Below, one piece after another: positions 6,928-15,286 of a stretch of DNA of 33,297 bases. The stretch spans positions 1-33,297 of the forward strand of contig WYBR01000126.1 in assembly GCA_011525805.1 (NCBI GenBank). Reading direction: 5' to 3'. The position numbers and the translations under genes are program-made. Under the pieces are notes generated by a model. That model was given only the letters and a program-made list of their open reading frames with translations. It searched no databases and had not been told where the DNA came from. Within the stretch, counting starts at the first letter, position 1. Each line of letters starts with the position of its first letter. The stretch is from Vicinamibacteraceae bacterium (lineage in GTDB: Bacteria > Planctomycetota > Phycisphaerae > Phycisphaerales > UBA5793).

Positions 6928-7260
6928 ATGGCTACGATGAGTGGCGCCATGAGCGATGTCCTCGTCAGAATCAAGCGTGCGGTCCTGGCAGGCCATTTCG
7001 AGTTCAGCCGCAAGGCTGCCGAGGAGATGGACCTGCATGATTTGACGCGGCTGGATGTTGCCGAGTCGATCATGAACGCTGTGGCGATCTACAAAACGAT
7101 TCGCTCGACCAGCCCGTACCGCGGGCGAGGGCGCGAGACGCTCTACGTGATTCAAAGCACCAATCTCCGCGGGGTTGCAATTTACACCAAGGGAAAACTC
7201 GTGGTCGAGGCTGACGTGGAGACGTACTATTTTCTGGTGTCGGCGAAGCGGTCTGAGTAA
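6928..7260 (+). CDS. DUF4258-like protein, candidate toxin of a YgiT-linked pair
   Basis: A 110-residue (103 if started at 6949) protein. [20 protein letters not shown] at about 22-41 is the typical opening of DUF4258 proteins, followed by [20 protein letters not shown] and a final strand [16 protein letters not shown]4258 proteins are often small RNase-like toxin partners, and the next gene 18 bases on encodes a YgiT-type zinc finger, the usual antitoxin companion. The family assignment is by eye, and activity is inferred from the pairing. ATGs at 6928, 6937 and 6949 are all in frame. None has a strong Shine-Dalgarno, and 6949 (MSDVLVRIK) is the most natural domain start. Confidence 0.75.
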   Translation: MATMSGAMSDVLVRIKRAVLAGHFEFSRKAAEEMDLHDLTRLDVAESIMNAVAIYKTIRSTSPYRGRGRETLYVIQSTNLRGVAIYTKGKLVVEADVETYYFLVSAKRSE

Positions 7261-7278
7261 TCGCATCGAGTTCTTCTC

Positions 7279-7488
7279 ATGATTGAACTGAAGACATGTC
7301 CAACCTGCGGCTCCTCGCGAATCCGGCGCGTTCGACGGACGGTCACTCGCACAAGTCGAGGCCGCGAGTTCAAGGTTCCCAATCTCGTCTTCTACGAATG
7401 TCCGGACTGCGGCGAGCAGGTCTACAGCCCGGAAGCGATGGAGCGCATTGAGTCGTGTCGCCCGAAGCGCGACGACGCCGCTGCCTAG
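7279..7488 (+). CDS. YgiT-type zinc finger protein, candidate antitoxin
   Basis: A 69-residue protein with CPTC (about 8-11) and CPDC (about 39-42) zinc knuckles and the stretch VPNLVFYECPDCGEQVYSPE, the YgiT/MqsA N-terminal zinc-binding domain. In E. coli MqsA that domain binds the MqsR toxin and a C-terminal helix-turn-helix represses the operon. Here the protein ends after the zinc domain, so it cannot autoregulate in that way unless through a partner. Gene order is toxin then antitoxin, as in mqsRA. Start ATG 7279 is 18 bases after the DUF4258 stop with only a weak ribosome site, suggesting coupling to the upstream gene. Confidence 0.78.
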   Translation: MIELKTCPTCGSSRIRRVRRTVTRTSRGREFKVPNLVFYECPDCGEQVYSPEAMERIESCRPKRDDAAA

Positions 7489-7512
7489 CGATCCCCCGAG
7501 GACTGCTGTTTC

Positions 7513-8691
7513 TCACGTGATCACCTGCGCCTCCACGCTGAGGACGGCCGGCAGGTCGCGGGCGATGGCGGTCCAGGTGTCGCCGCCGTCGGCGGAGGCG
7601 TAGACCTGTCCGCCGGTGGTGCCGAAGTAGATGCCGCAGGGGTTGAGCGTGTCGGTGGACATCGCGTCGCGCAGGACGTTGACGTAGCAGTCCTTCTGCG
7701 GCAGGCCGCTGGTCAGCGCCTCCCACTCGTTGCCGCCGGTGCGGCTGCGGTAGACGCGGAGTTTGCCGTCCGGCGGGAAGTGCTCCGAATCGCTCTTGAT
7801 CGGCACGACGTAGATCGTCTCCGGCTCGTGGGCGTGGACGCCGATGGGAAAGCCGAAGTCGGTCGGCAGGTTGCCGCTGACTTCGCGCCAGTGGTCGCCG
7901 GCATCGTCGCTGCGGCAGACGTCCCAGTGCTTCTGCATGAAGAGCGTGTCGGGGCGCGAAGGATGCAGGGCCATGTTGTGAATGCAGTGGCCCGTCTCGG
8001 CGTCGGGATCGGGGATGTACTGCGACTTGAGGCCGCGGTTGATGGGCTGCCACGTATTGCCGCCGTCATCGGTGCGAAAGGCGCCGGCGGCGGAGATGGC
8101 GATGTAGATGCGCTTGGGGTTGGTCGGGTCGAGAAGGATGGTGTGCAGGCCGAGTCCGCCCGCGCCGGGTGACCAGGTCTTTCCCGAGGGGTGCCCGCGC
8201 AGCCCGGGCAACTCGTGCCACGTCTTTGCGCCGTCGGTTGAGCGGAAGATCGCGGCGTCCTCGACACCGGCGTAGACGAGATTGGGATCGGTGAGCGACG
8301 GCTCAATGTGCCAGACGCGCTTGAACTCCCACGGGTGCTGCGTGCCGTCGTACCACATGTGCGTGGTGAGGGGCTTGCCGGTCTGCGGAGAGGTGTCGTA
8401 GACGAACTTGTTGCTCTGTCCGCCGGGCGGGTCGGTCGGGCTGGGGAGTTTTTCGCCGCCGGGGATGGTCCACGTTTTGCCGCCGTCGTCAGAGCGCTGG
8501 ATGATCTGGCCGAACCAGCCGCTGGACTGCGAGGCGTAGAGACGGTTGGGATCGACCCGGGAGCCTTTGAGGTGGTAGATCTCCCAGCCGGCGAAGAGCG
8601 GGGGGGAGATTGTCCACTTCTTTCGAGCGGCGTCGGAGGTGAGAATGAAGGCGCCCTTTTTCGTGCCGACGAGAACTCGTACTGCGGTCAT
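7513..8691 (-). CDS. BNR/Asp-box beta-propeller protein (exo-sialidase-like), probably cytoplasmic
   Basis: A 392-residue beta-propeller of the sortilin/BNR-repeat type. At least six Asp-box-like repeats are visible: [60 protein letters not shown] and [12 protein letters not shown]. The start [19 protein letters not shown] has no signal peptide. Such proteins are often called exo-alpha-sialidase or glycosyl hydrolase, but no catalytic residues can be assigned here, so an enzymatic role is not claimed. GAGGAG lies just upstream of the ATG at 8691. It is the last gene of the minus-strand ArsR cluster, after a 235-base gap containing repeats. It converges with the YgiT gene, 24 bases between stops. 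Confidence 0.85.
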   Translation of the reverse strand: MTAVRVLVGTKKGAFILTSDAARKKWTISPPLFAGWEIYHLKGSRVDPNRLYASQSSGWFGQIIQRSDDGGKTWTIPGGEKLPSPTDPPGGQSNKFVYDTSPQTGKPLTTHMWYDGTQHPWEFKRVWHIEPSLTDPNLVYAGVEDAAIFRSTDGAKTWHELPGLRGHPSGKTWSPGAGGLGLHTILLDPTNPKRIYIAISAAGAFRTDDGGNTWQPINRGLKSQYIPDPDAETGHCIHNMALHPSRPDTLFMQKHWDVCRSDDAGDHWREVSGNLPTDFGFPIGVHAHEPETIYVVPIKSDSEHFPPDGKLRVYRSRTGGNEWEALTSGLPQKDCYVNVLRDAMSTDTLNPCGIYFGTTGGQVYASADGGDTWTAIARDLPAVLSVEAQVIT

Positions 8692-8735
8692 GGATGGCTC
8701 CTCAGATTGATCTGCATTTTGCGGGACTTAAGATC

Positions 8736-8883
8736 CTCACCACAAAGAACACGAAGACACGAAGTCGTCACCGAGAGTTCCCAGGCACGTAATGGTCCAA
8801 TGAGATTCGTCGTACCGTGCAAACTCCGGTTGACTTGGCTGGGCTTTGTGCCCACTTTGTGAAGTTGTGCCATTTGTGGTGAG
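8736..8883. repeat. Inverted pair of CTCACCACAAAG elements
   Basis: The left arm 8736-8764 reads CTCACCACAAAGAACACGAA and onwards. The right arm 8855-8883 is its partial inverse, ending ATTTGTGGTGAG: 11 bases match exactly and the rest is looser. From memory, minus-strand reads such as GTGTTCTTTGTGGTGA belong to a short interspersed repeat found in many bacterial genomes. The pair lies in the gap between the DUF1428 and BNR genes of the minus-strand cluster and would fold into a stem in that transcript. Confidence 0.55.
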
Positions 8884-8926
8884 TGTTGGATGCTCGTTTC
8901 GTTCACTGGGGCAGGGTTCCAGGCTC

Positions 8927-9292
8927 TCACGCCTCGACAATCGTATTGAAACCGCCGTAGATCATGCGCTTCATGTCGAAGGGAGTCTCTTTGGGGCTCA
9001 TGGCCATCATCTTCGCCAGGCGCGGGTCTTTGCAGGCTCTCGCGTTCACGCGGTCGCGGTGGGCGCGCGACTTGTAGACGATCCAGGCGAAGATGACGGT
9101 CTCGCCCTTCCTGCACTGCGCCGGTTTCGTGAAGGGCACGACGCCCTTGATCTTGAGGTCGTCGCCGACGCACTCGCGGTACTCGAGCGCGCCGTGCTCC
9201 ATCCAGACCCTGCACGCGGTGCGGGCCATGCGGCGGTAGCGGGCGAGATTCTTCGCGGGCAGGGGGATGAGAAAGCCGTCGACGTAGGTCAT
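8927..9292 (-). CDS. DUF1428 (YbaA-like) family protein
   Basis: A 121-residue protein with the family's features: MTYVDGFLIPLPAKNLARYR at the start, GALEYRECVGDDL in the middle, FAWIVYKSRAHRDRVNA and a C-terminal DMKRMIYGGFNTIVEA. Members have a dimeric ferredoxin-like fold resembling ABM/YciI proteins, and their substrate is unknown. AAAGGAA lies 6 bases before the ATG. It follows the DinB gene at 99 bases. An ArsR regulator with SRPBCC, DinB and DUF1428 proteins is a recurrent bacterial cluster in my recollection, so these probably share one transcript. Confidence 0.88.
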   Translation of the reverse strand: MTYVDGFLIPLPAKNLARYRRMARTACRVWMEHGALEYRECVGDDLKIKGVVPFTKPAQCRKGETVIFAWIVYKSRAHRDRVNARACKDPRLAKMMAMSPKETPFDMKRMIYGGFNTIVEA

Positions 9293-9391
9293 GGGCGTTC
9301 CTTTCGAATGTGCGCGGCCAGCGGTTCCGTGGGACGAGACCGACGACGGGCGCGTGAGGCAAGCATACGTCGCCGTGCCGCAGGGAGGCTG

Positions 9392-9949
9392 TCACTCGTC
9401 TCCGCTCGGGCCGTAACTCGACGGCACCTTGGCGCCGAGGAGGCGCAGGTAGACGCCGAACTGCCCGCGGTGGTGGTACCAGTGGTTGAGGAGAATGGCG
9501 CGCAGGAAGTCGATGCGCGGCATCGCCAGCATCGTCTCTCTCCCCCGCACCACGCGAAAGGTCCGTCGCATCCGCTCGTCGTCGATGGTCGGCAGCGTGC
9601 GGCGGAGGAATTCCGCGCCGGCGTCGAGCGCTTCGAGTACTTCGCGTTTCGACTGAGGCTGCGGCGGGCCGGCGCTGAAGTCCGGTGGGGCCGCCTCCTC
9701 TTCGAGCGAGAGGCGCAGAACGCCTTGAAGGCTCTGCGCGATGTGCAGAGACAGTTGTCCCGCCGTCATCGACTTCTCGTGCGGCTTCCACGTGAGCCGG
9801 TCCTCGGGCAGGCGGTCGAGAAACTTGCGCGTCGTCGGCAGTTCGCGCTCGAACTCGTCGAGCAGGGCCTGCGCGAGCGCGTTTGGATGCGATGGGGCGG
9901 GCGCTGCACCGGCGCGGGTGCTTGCAGGGGGCGGTTGAACCGGGTTCAC
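9392..9949 (-). CDS. DinB-like four-helix metal-binding protein
   Basis: A 185-residue protein with the DinB fold: ALLDEFERELPTTRKFLDRL, then WKPHEKSMTAGQLSLHIAQS with a histidine in the second helix, and the signature LNHWYHHRGQFGVYLRLLGA near the end, giving the H-x3-H metal site. Families of this fold include bacillithiol or mycothiol S-transferases; no substrate can be assigned. The GTG start at 9949 overlaps the stop of the SRPBCC gene as GTGA, and AAAGGAGG lies 8 bases upstream, a strong case for coupled translation. The frame stays open upstream inside the SRPBCC gene but that extension is not coding. Confidence 0.87.
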   Translation of the reverse strand: MNPVQPPPASTRAGAAPAPSHPNALAQALLDEFERELPTTRKFLDRLPEDRLTWKPHEKSMTAGQLSLHIAQSLQGVLRLSLEEEAAPPDFSAGPPQPQSKREVLEALDAGAEFLRRTLPTIDDERMRRTFRVVRGRETMLAMPRIDFLRAILLNHWYHHRGQFGVYLRLLGAKVPSSYGPSGDE

Positions 9950-10434
9950 GGCCGGGCCTCCTTTCCGGAAGAGCGGGACTCGCCGCGGCGCGTCTGGGCG
10001 CGATCGCGGATCCGCTGGAGTTCGTGCTCCCAGCCTTCGGGCATGCCGTCGCGGTGCTCGGGGGGGATGAGGCCGATGGCGCGGTGCAGAAGCGTGAGCC
10101 GCGTGCCCGTTCCCTCGGCCTTGAGGCGGTACTGGATGTGGTTCACGGCGGGATAGGACATCGGCATCGGCCCATTGATTTCGAGTAGCGCCGGCGGCTT
10201 GATCACCTGCACGTGCCCCCAGAGATGCCCCGAGCCGTTGCCGAGATCGCGGTACCACCGCCCGCCCGGCCAGGGCTCGATCTTCATGTGCAGCGACTTG
10301 CCGTCCGGCGTGAGACCTTCCGGTCCGAGTTCGTCCAGCAGCGACTGAAAGCACACGTCGGGGGGCGCGGCGATCAGAATCTCCTTGCGGATGCAGAGCG
10401 TCTGAATCTCTTCTTCCATGTTCACGCTGACCAT
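9946..10434 (-). CDS. SRPBCC (START/AHSA1-like) family protein
   Basis: A 162-residue protein with the helix-grip fold of the SRPBCC superfamily: IRKEILIAAPPDVCFQSLLD is the first strand and helix, EPWPGGRWYRDLG and GHLWGHVQVIKPPALLEING the central sheet, and RLTLLHRAIGLIP with a long final helix closing the pocket. It likely binds a small hydrophobic ligand, which is not identified. AGGAGG lies 7 bases before the ATG at 10434. It follows the ArsR gene by 15 bases and overlaps the DinB gene by 4 bases, so it is the second gene of the operon. Such genes are typically controlled by the ArsR neighbour. Confidence 0.87.
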   Translation of the reverse strand: MVSVNMEEEIQTLCIRKEILIAAPPDVCFQSLLDELGPEGLTPDGKSLHMKIEPWPGGRWYRDLGNGSGHLWGHVQVIKPPALLEINGPMPMSYPAVNHIQYRLKAEGTGTRLTLLHRAIGLIPPEHRDGMPEGWEHELQRIRDRAQTRRGESRSSGKEARP

Positions 10435-10449
10435 GTTCGTTCCTCCTGT

Positions 10450-10809
10450 TCAGTTGCGAGTGGTGTGTTCGGCCCTGTGCGCCGCGGCGCGGCCCTCGGC
10501 GCGCTGTTTGATCCGGTCGAGTTGGTGCGTCCAGAAGCGCTCAAAGCGGCTGACCCACTCGTGCATCGGCCGGAGTTGGGCCGCGTTGAGACGGTAGAGG
10601 CGCCGCCGCCCCTCGGCCGTCGCCGAGACCAGCCCGACGCGGCGCAGCACGCCGAGGTGCTTCGAGACGGTCGGCTGCGAGAGATGCAGGGAGCGCACGA
10701 GGCGAGAGACATCGCGCGGTCCGCGGCGGGCCAGTTCGTCGAGGATGGCCCGCCGCCGCGGCTCGGCGACGGCATTGAAGACATCGGCGGTGGTGGGGGC
10801 GCGGGGCAT
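10450..10809 (-). CDS. ArsR-family winged-helix repressor
   Basis: A 119-residue DNA-binding protein. DVFNAVAEPRRRAILDELA is the first helix pair, LVRSLHLSQPTVSKHLGVLR the helix-turn-helix (about 37-56), and GLVSATAEGRRRLYRLN the wing. No cysteine metal site is present, so it belongs to the non-metal ArsR group linked to SRPBCC proteins. It is first in the minus-strand cluster and probably represses its own promoter. ATG 10809 has no Shine-Dalgarno. The -10 box ends 7 bases before the ATG, so the mRNA probably starts at or within a base or two of the start codon. Confidence 0.9.
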   Translation of the reverse strand: MPRAPTTADVFNAVAEPRRRAILDELARRGPRDVSRLVRSLHLSQPTVSKHLGVLRRVGLVSATAEGRRRLYRLNAAQLRPMHEWVSRFERFWTHQLDRIKQRAEGRAAAHRAEHTTRN

Positions 10810-10815
10810 CGGCTA

Positions 10816-10843
10816 AGTATATGCTCATATGGGAATATGTCAA
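10816..10843 (-). promoter_or_regulatory. Promoter and candidate operator of the ArsR operon
   Basis: On the minus strand, TTGACA (10843-10838, a perfect -35) is followed after 16 bases by TATACT (10821-10816, 5 of 6 matches to TATAAT). The palindrome ATATG-AG-CATAT (10830-10819) overlaps the spacer and the -10 box, where a repressor would block polymerase. The sequence is much richer in A/T than its surroundings. Confidence 0.75.
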
Positions 10844-11177
10844 GTCGACTCGCCTCGGTGCGGCGGGCGGCAATGCCGACGCGAGATGCGGGAGCCCTCC
10901 CGCGACCGTCCGCCGTGTCGGACGCGGCGGAGCACGACCGGCGCCGTCAACTTTGGGTGCGAGACTCTCGGCCCGCCCGCCGCGGCGCGATAGAATGACT
11001 TTCGGAATGAACTGCGCCGGGAACCCGTCTCAACGGAGGGGGGGCTGGGCGGTTCAACCAGGAACCTGCCGCCGCATCGCGATGGCGATGCGGGTGGGAC
11101 AGAACCTCACCCGCTGCGGAGATGCCGCCGACCGGCCGCAGCAAGAGTTCGCGGACGAGACATTCGAGGAGAGTGAC
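10844..11177. other. Upstream region of the peptide transporter operon, with hairpin
   Basis: No gene is supported. TAGAAT at 10990-10995 could be a -10 box for the transporter. A perfect hairpin, CCGCATCGC-GATG-GCGATGCGG (11072-11093), lies about 85 bases before the first start codon and could sit in the leader mRNA. The long frame running through this region into the binding-protein gene lacks coding character before 11178. Confidence 0.45.
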
Positions 11178-13013
11178 ATGAACGCCCAATCTGCCCGACT
11201 TCGCAACCTCGCCCTCGTATCCCTGGCCGCGTTGAGCGCCGCGGCGATGACGCTCCACGCCGGCGTCGCGAGCGATGCGGGGGAGGGATCAAGGGCGGCC
11301 GAGAAGGTCCTGCGCATCCCCATGACCACGGACGGGCCAAAGTCCCTCGATCCCGTCCGCGGCTCGACGACCTACGAGAACCGCTGCTGTTCGCAGATCT
11401 ACGACACCCTTGTCCAATACAAGTACCTCAAGCGGCCCTACGAACTCGAGCCTTCGCTGCTCGAGGAGATGCCGGCGATCTCGGCCGACGGCCTGGTGTG
11501 GCACTTCAAACTCAAGCAGGGCGTCTACTTCCAGGATGATCCCTGCTTCCCCGACGGCAAGGGGCGCGAAGTCGTCGCCTCGGACGTGTTCTACTCCTGG
11601 AAGCGGGTCGCCGATCCAAAGTACCAGTTCAAGTCGTTCTGGCTTCTCGAGGACACCATCGTCGGCTTCGATGAGTTCAAACTCGCGCAGGAGAAGGCGG
11701 CGACGTTCGACTACAGCGCCCCGGTGGAGGGGATGCGGCTCATCAACGACTGCGAGTTTGAGTTGACGCTCAAGCGGCCGGTGCAGCAGTTCATGTGGAG
11801 ATTGGCGCAGTTCCAGTTGTCCATCGTGCCGCGCGAAGCGATCGAGAAGTACGGAGACCGCTTCAACCGCCATCCCGTCGGCACCGGCCCGTTCATTCTC
11901 AGGAGCGAGGACGACTGGAAGATCGGCACGAGCCTGACGCTGCACCGCAATCCGACCTACCGCGAGGAGTTCTACCCCGACGAGTGGATGCCCGAGGATG
12001 AGGCGTTCGGATTCCACAAGCCCGCCGGGACGCGGCTGCCGATCGTCGACCGCATCGAGGTGACGTTCTTCGTGGAGAGCCAGCCGATGTGGCTCAAGTT
12101 TGAGGCGGGCGAACTCGACTACACGACCGTTCCCGAAACGGCCTACGAGAGCGCCTTTGCGAGGCGCTCGCGCAACCTCCGGCCGGCCTATGCGAATCGC
12201 GGCATTACGGCGCACAAACTGCCGCTGCTCGACTTCATTTTCCGCGGGTTCAACATGGAAGACCCGCTGCTGGGCGGGTACACGGAGGAGAAGAAGGCGC
12301 TGCGCAAGGCCATCTGCCTCGCTCTCGACTGGGAGGAGATGAACGAGGCGTACTACAACGGCACGGCGCTCGTGTATGACGGCATGATCCCACCCGGGCT
12401 GGACGGATATCCCGCGGACGGGCGCCTGCCCAACGCCTGGCGCGGACCCGACCTCGAACGCGCCCGCGAGTATCTCGCCAGGGCGGGCTACCCCGACGGC
12501 GAGGGCCTGCCGACCATCGACTACTACACGAGCAACGGCGCGACGTCGGAGCGCATGGCCGCCCTCACGGCCCGGCAACTCGCCAAGGTCAACATCAAGA
12601 TCAATCCGCGCCTCGTCGATTTCTCGACGCTCATCGAGGCGGTGGACAACAAGAAGGCGCCCTTCTTCTCCTTCGCGTGGGGCAGCGACTACCCCGACGC
12701 CGAGAACAACCTCGCCCTCTTCTACGGCCCCAACGAGGCCCCCAAGCCCAATCACTTCAACTACAAGAACGCCGAGTTCGACGCACTTTACGAGAAGATC
12801 CGCACGATGCCGCCCGGCCCGGAGCGGACGGCGATTTACGAGAAGATGCGCGACATGGTGCTCGAAGACTGCCCCTACGCCGGCTCGATGGCCCGCATCC
12901 GGCACTACCTCGTCCACCCCTGGCTGCTCAACTACAAGCCGTCGGAGACGTTTTTCACCTGGATGAAGTACCTCGACGTGGACGACTCCAAGCGTCCCGG
13001 GGCTTCGCGTTGA
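11178..13013 (+). CDS. Oligopeptide/dipeptide ABC transporter substrate-binding protein (SBP_bac_5)
   Basis: A 611-residue exported solute-binding protein of the OppA/DppA type. The N-terminus MNAQSARLRNLALVSLAALSA is a signal peptide with likely cleavage near AGVAS. Family marks include KSLDPVRGSTTYENRCCSQI, DGLVWHFKLKQGVYFQDDP, HPVGTGPFILRSEDD and the late lobe LDWEEMNEAYYNGTA through PAGYP-like LARAGYPDGEGLP. At 611 residues it is somewhat longer than typical (about 540), with extra sequence around the 200-360 region. ATG 11178 is preceded by GAGGAGAG. It starts a five-gene operon with both permeases and both ATPases. The ligand could be peptides, but some members of this class carry nickel, opines or sugars. 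Confidence 0.92.
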   Translation: MNAQSARLRNLALVSLAALSAAAMTLHAGVASDAGEGSRAAEKVLRIPMTTDGPKSLDPVRGSTTYENRCCSQIYDTLVQYKYLKRPYELEPSLLEEMPAISADGLVWHFKLKQGVYFQDDPCFPDGKGREVVASDVFYSWKRVADPKYQFKSFWLLEDTIVGFDEFKLAQEKAATFDYSAPVEGMRLINDCEFELTLKRPVQQFMWRLAQFQLSIVPREAIEKYGDRFNRHPVGTGPFILRSEDDWKIGTSLTLHRNPTYREEFYPDEWMPEDEAFGFHKPAGTRLPIVDRIEVTFFVESQPMWLKFEAGELDYTTVPETAYESAFARRSRNLRPAYANRGITAHKLPLLDFIFRGFNMEDPLLGGYTEEKKALRKAICLALDWEEMNEAYYNGTALVYDGMIPPGLDGYPADGRLPNAWRGPDLERAREYLARAGYPDGEGLPTIDYYTSNGATSERMAALTARQLAKVNIKINPRLVDFSTLIEAVDNKKAPFFSFAWGSDYPDAENNLALFYGPNEAPKPNHFNYKNAEFDALYEKIRTMPPGPERTAIYEKMRDMVLEDCPYAGSMARIRHYLVHPWLLNYKPSETFFTWMKYLDVDDSKRPGASR

Positions 13014-13046
13014 CTCACGGCTGACGTTCTCCGGAGACCGCCGGCC

Positions 13047-14060
13047 ATGTGGTCGTTCATACTCCGCCGCCTGCTTTACAACGTCCCCGTCTATCTCGGC
13101 ATTCTCCTGCTCGTGATGGGGCTGCTGCGCGTGCGCAACCCCGTCTACGCCTATCTCGGCAAGAACGCCGACGAGAAGCAGATCGCGCAACTTGAGGAGT
13201 CCTTCGGGCTCAACGACCCGTTCATCGTGCAGTACGGCCGGTTCCTCTGGAAGGGGCTGCGGCTGGACTTCGGCGAGAGTTGGAAGTACCAGGGCACGAC
13301 GGTGCGCGAAAAACTTCTCGCCTCCATTCCACCGTCCATGTCAATCACCGTACCGGCGCTGATCCTGACGAGCGTCATCTCGATCACGGTCGGGCTGATG
13401 TCGTCGTTCTACCGCGGGCGCTGGATCGACCGCCTGCTGGTCATCGCGGCGGTGCTGGGCATGAGCATCAGTTTCCTCGTCTACATCATCTTCGGGCAGT
13501 TCTTCGGCGCGTTTCTGCCCAAGCAGATGGGGCTTGAGTGGTGGCCGCTGGAGATCGGCGGCAGTTTCGACCTCTGGTTCTCCATGTCGTCCTTCAGCGT
13601 CTTTGGCCTGCGCGTTCCCTACCCCGACATCAACGCGATGACGTGGGTGAAGTTCTGCCTGCTCCCCGTGCTCATCAGCGTGATCGTCAGCATGGGCTAC
13701 GACACCCGCTTCTACCGCGCCGTGATGGTCGAAGAGTGCAACCGCGACTACATCATCACCGCCCGGGCCAAGGGCGCCACGAAGCGGAAGATCATGTTCG
13801 TGCACATGCTCAAGAACGCGATGATCCCCATCATCACGCGCATCATGACGACGCTGCCCTTCCTCATCACGGGCTCGATCCTGCTCGAGATGTACTTCAA
13901 CATCCCCGGAATGGGGCGCACGCTCATCACGGCGATCACCGACATGGACTACCCCATGATCCAGGGCTTCACGGCGGTCATCGCGCTCCTCTACATTCTC
14001 TCCATCATCTTGACTGACGTGCTCTACGCGCTGGTCGATCCGAGAGTGAGGCTTTCATGA
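13047..14060 (+). CDS. Peptide ABC transporter permease (OppB/DppB family)
   Basis: A 337-residue inner-membrane permease. The first membrane segment is at residues 3-25 (FILRRLLYNVPVYLGILLLV). A periplasmic loop with LNDPFIVQYGRFLWKGLRLDFGES follows, then a BPD_transp_1 core. The EAA loop that contacts the ATPases is DYIITARAKGATKRKIMFVH, followed by IPIITRIMTTLPFLITGSIL and IPGMGRTLITAITDMDYP, all typical of OppB. A loop GLEWWPLEIGGSFDLWFSMS is longer than usual. It begins 33 bases after the binding-protein stop, and its TGA overlaps the next ATG as ATGA, so translation is likely coupled. Confidence 0.93.
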   Translation: MWSFILRRLLYNVPVYLGILLLVMGLLRVRNPVYAYLGKNADEKQIAQLEESFGLNDPFIVQYGRFLWKGLRLDFGESWKYQGTTVREKLLASIPPSMSITVPALILTSVISITVGLMSSFYRGRWIDRLLVIAAVLGMSISFLVYIIFGQFFGAFLPKQMGLEWWPLEIGGSFDLWFSMSSFSVFGLRVPYPDINAMTWVKFCLLPVLISVIVSMGYDTRFYRAVMVEECNRDYIITARAKGATKRKIMFVHMLKNAMIPIITRIMTTLPFLITGSILLEMYFNIPGMGRTLITAITDMDYPMIQGFTAVIALLYILSIILTDVLYALVDPRVRLS

Positions 14061-15271
14061 CGGGCCGCCTGCTCCGGTCGCGCGGCGCGCGGAAGTTCCG
14101 GCGCAATCGCCTCGCCATGGCGGCGCTCGGGGTGATCCTGCTGTATTTCGCCACGGCGGTCTTTCTCTTCTTCGGCGGCGTCAGCATGGAGGCGACGAAA
14201 GAGCGCGTCGCGCCGAAGCACACGCCGGGCTTCTTTCAGACGCCCGACCTCGACCAGCGCCTCGCCTTCGCCATGCACTTCATCAGCGAGGTGGATTCGG
14301 CGACCCGCCTCGCCTCGCGCCGCGACCAGCACCCGCACGACATCCTCGTCGAAAAGGCCCTTGCGGAGCGCCGGCCGGCGCGCCTCGAACCCCAGCGGTA
14401 CGATGAACTGCTCGACGAGGCGTTCGGGATTCTCGAAGAGGAACTCGACCTCGTCGACAACATCGCGGACCATCCCGAACTCGAGCCCCGCGTCGAGCGC
14501 GTTGAAGAGATCGCCGCGGCTTTCTTTCCGATGCCGACGGGGTGGGAGGGGCGCGCGTATTGGTCTCGGACGTTTCTCGGCAGCGACGCCGCGGGGCAGT
14601 CCATCTCCATCCGCGCGATCTACTCAATCAAGGTCGCCTTTCAGATCGGGTTGATCACGAGCGTGATCTCGGTGCTTTTCGGAAGTCTGCTCGGCGCCGC
14701 GGCCGCGTTCTTCGGCGGGTGGGTCGATCACGCCATCACCTGGGTTTTCTCCACCCTCTCGTCCATTCCCTACCTCGTTCTGCTCAGCGTGCTCATCGTG
14801 GTTTTCTTCGGCACGATCTTCGACGATCCCGAGCGGCCCTTCCTCTCGCTCGTGCCGATCTACGTCGCTTTCTGCTCGACCTTCTGGATCGGGCCGTGCC
14901 GCGTTATCCGCGGCGAGACGATGAAGATCAAGGAACTGGAGTACGTGCAGGCGGCGACGGCGATCGGCTTCGGCCGCGTCTACATCCTCCTCAAGCATGT
15001 CATCCCCAACACCGCGCATCTCATGTTCATCAACTTCTCGCTGCTGTTCATCGGCGCGATCAAGTCCGAGGTCATTCTCAGTTTTCTCGGCCTGGGGGTG
15101 AAGGGACAGGCGAGTTGGGGCATCATGATCCGCGACGCCAAGGATGAAGTCGCCTCCTACTTCTTCTGGCAGATTGGAGCGGCCACGTTCCTCATGTTCG
15201 TCCTCGTGCTCGCATTCAACATCTTCACCGACGCCCTGCAGGATGCGTTCGACCCCAGGCATGTCGATTGA
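14057..15271 (+). CDS. Peptide ABC transporter permease (OppC/DppC family) with periplasmic insert
   Basis: A 404-residue inner-membrane permease, about 100 residues longer than typical OppC. The extra part (about residues 40-150) sits between the first membrane segment and the conserved FLGSDAAGQSISIRAIYSIK. It is charged and helical (LDEAFGILEEELDLVDNIAD), with a predicted extracytoplasmic position. The core is normal: the EAA loop EYVQAATAIGFGRVYILLKH and SFLGLGVKGQASWGIMIRDA. It overlaps the upstream permease by ATGA and is followed after 15 bases by an ATPase gene. The insert could contact the unusually large binding protein; this is inference. Confidence 0.92.
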   Translation: MTGRLLRSRGARKFRRNRLAMAALGVILLYFATAVFLFFGGVSMEATKERVAPKHTPGFFQTPDLDQRLAFAMHFISEVDSATRLASRRDQHPHDILVEKALAERRPARLEPQRYDELLDEAFGILEEELDLVDNIADHPELEPRVERVEEIAAAFFPMPTGWEGRAYWSRTFLGSDAAGQSISIRAIYSIKVAFQIGLITSVISVLFGSLLGAAAAFFGGWVDHAITWVFSTLSSIPYLVLLSVLIVVFFGTIFDDPERPFLSLVPIYVAFCSTFWIGPCRVIRGETMKIKELEYVQAATAIGFGRVYILLKHVIPNTAHLMFINFSLLFIGAIKSEVILSFLGLGVKGQASWGIMIRDAKDEVASYFFWQIGAATFLMFVLVLAFNIFTDALQDAFDPRHVD

Positions 15272-15286
15272 CCGGAAGACTTCCCC

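Noticed and set aside
11289-13190. Long minus-strand frame opposite the binding-protein gene
   Set aside because: It is a shadow of the highly coding plus strand and lacks a start context and a family match.
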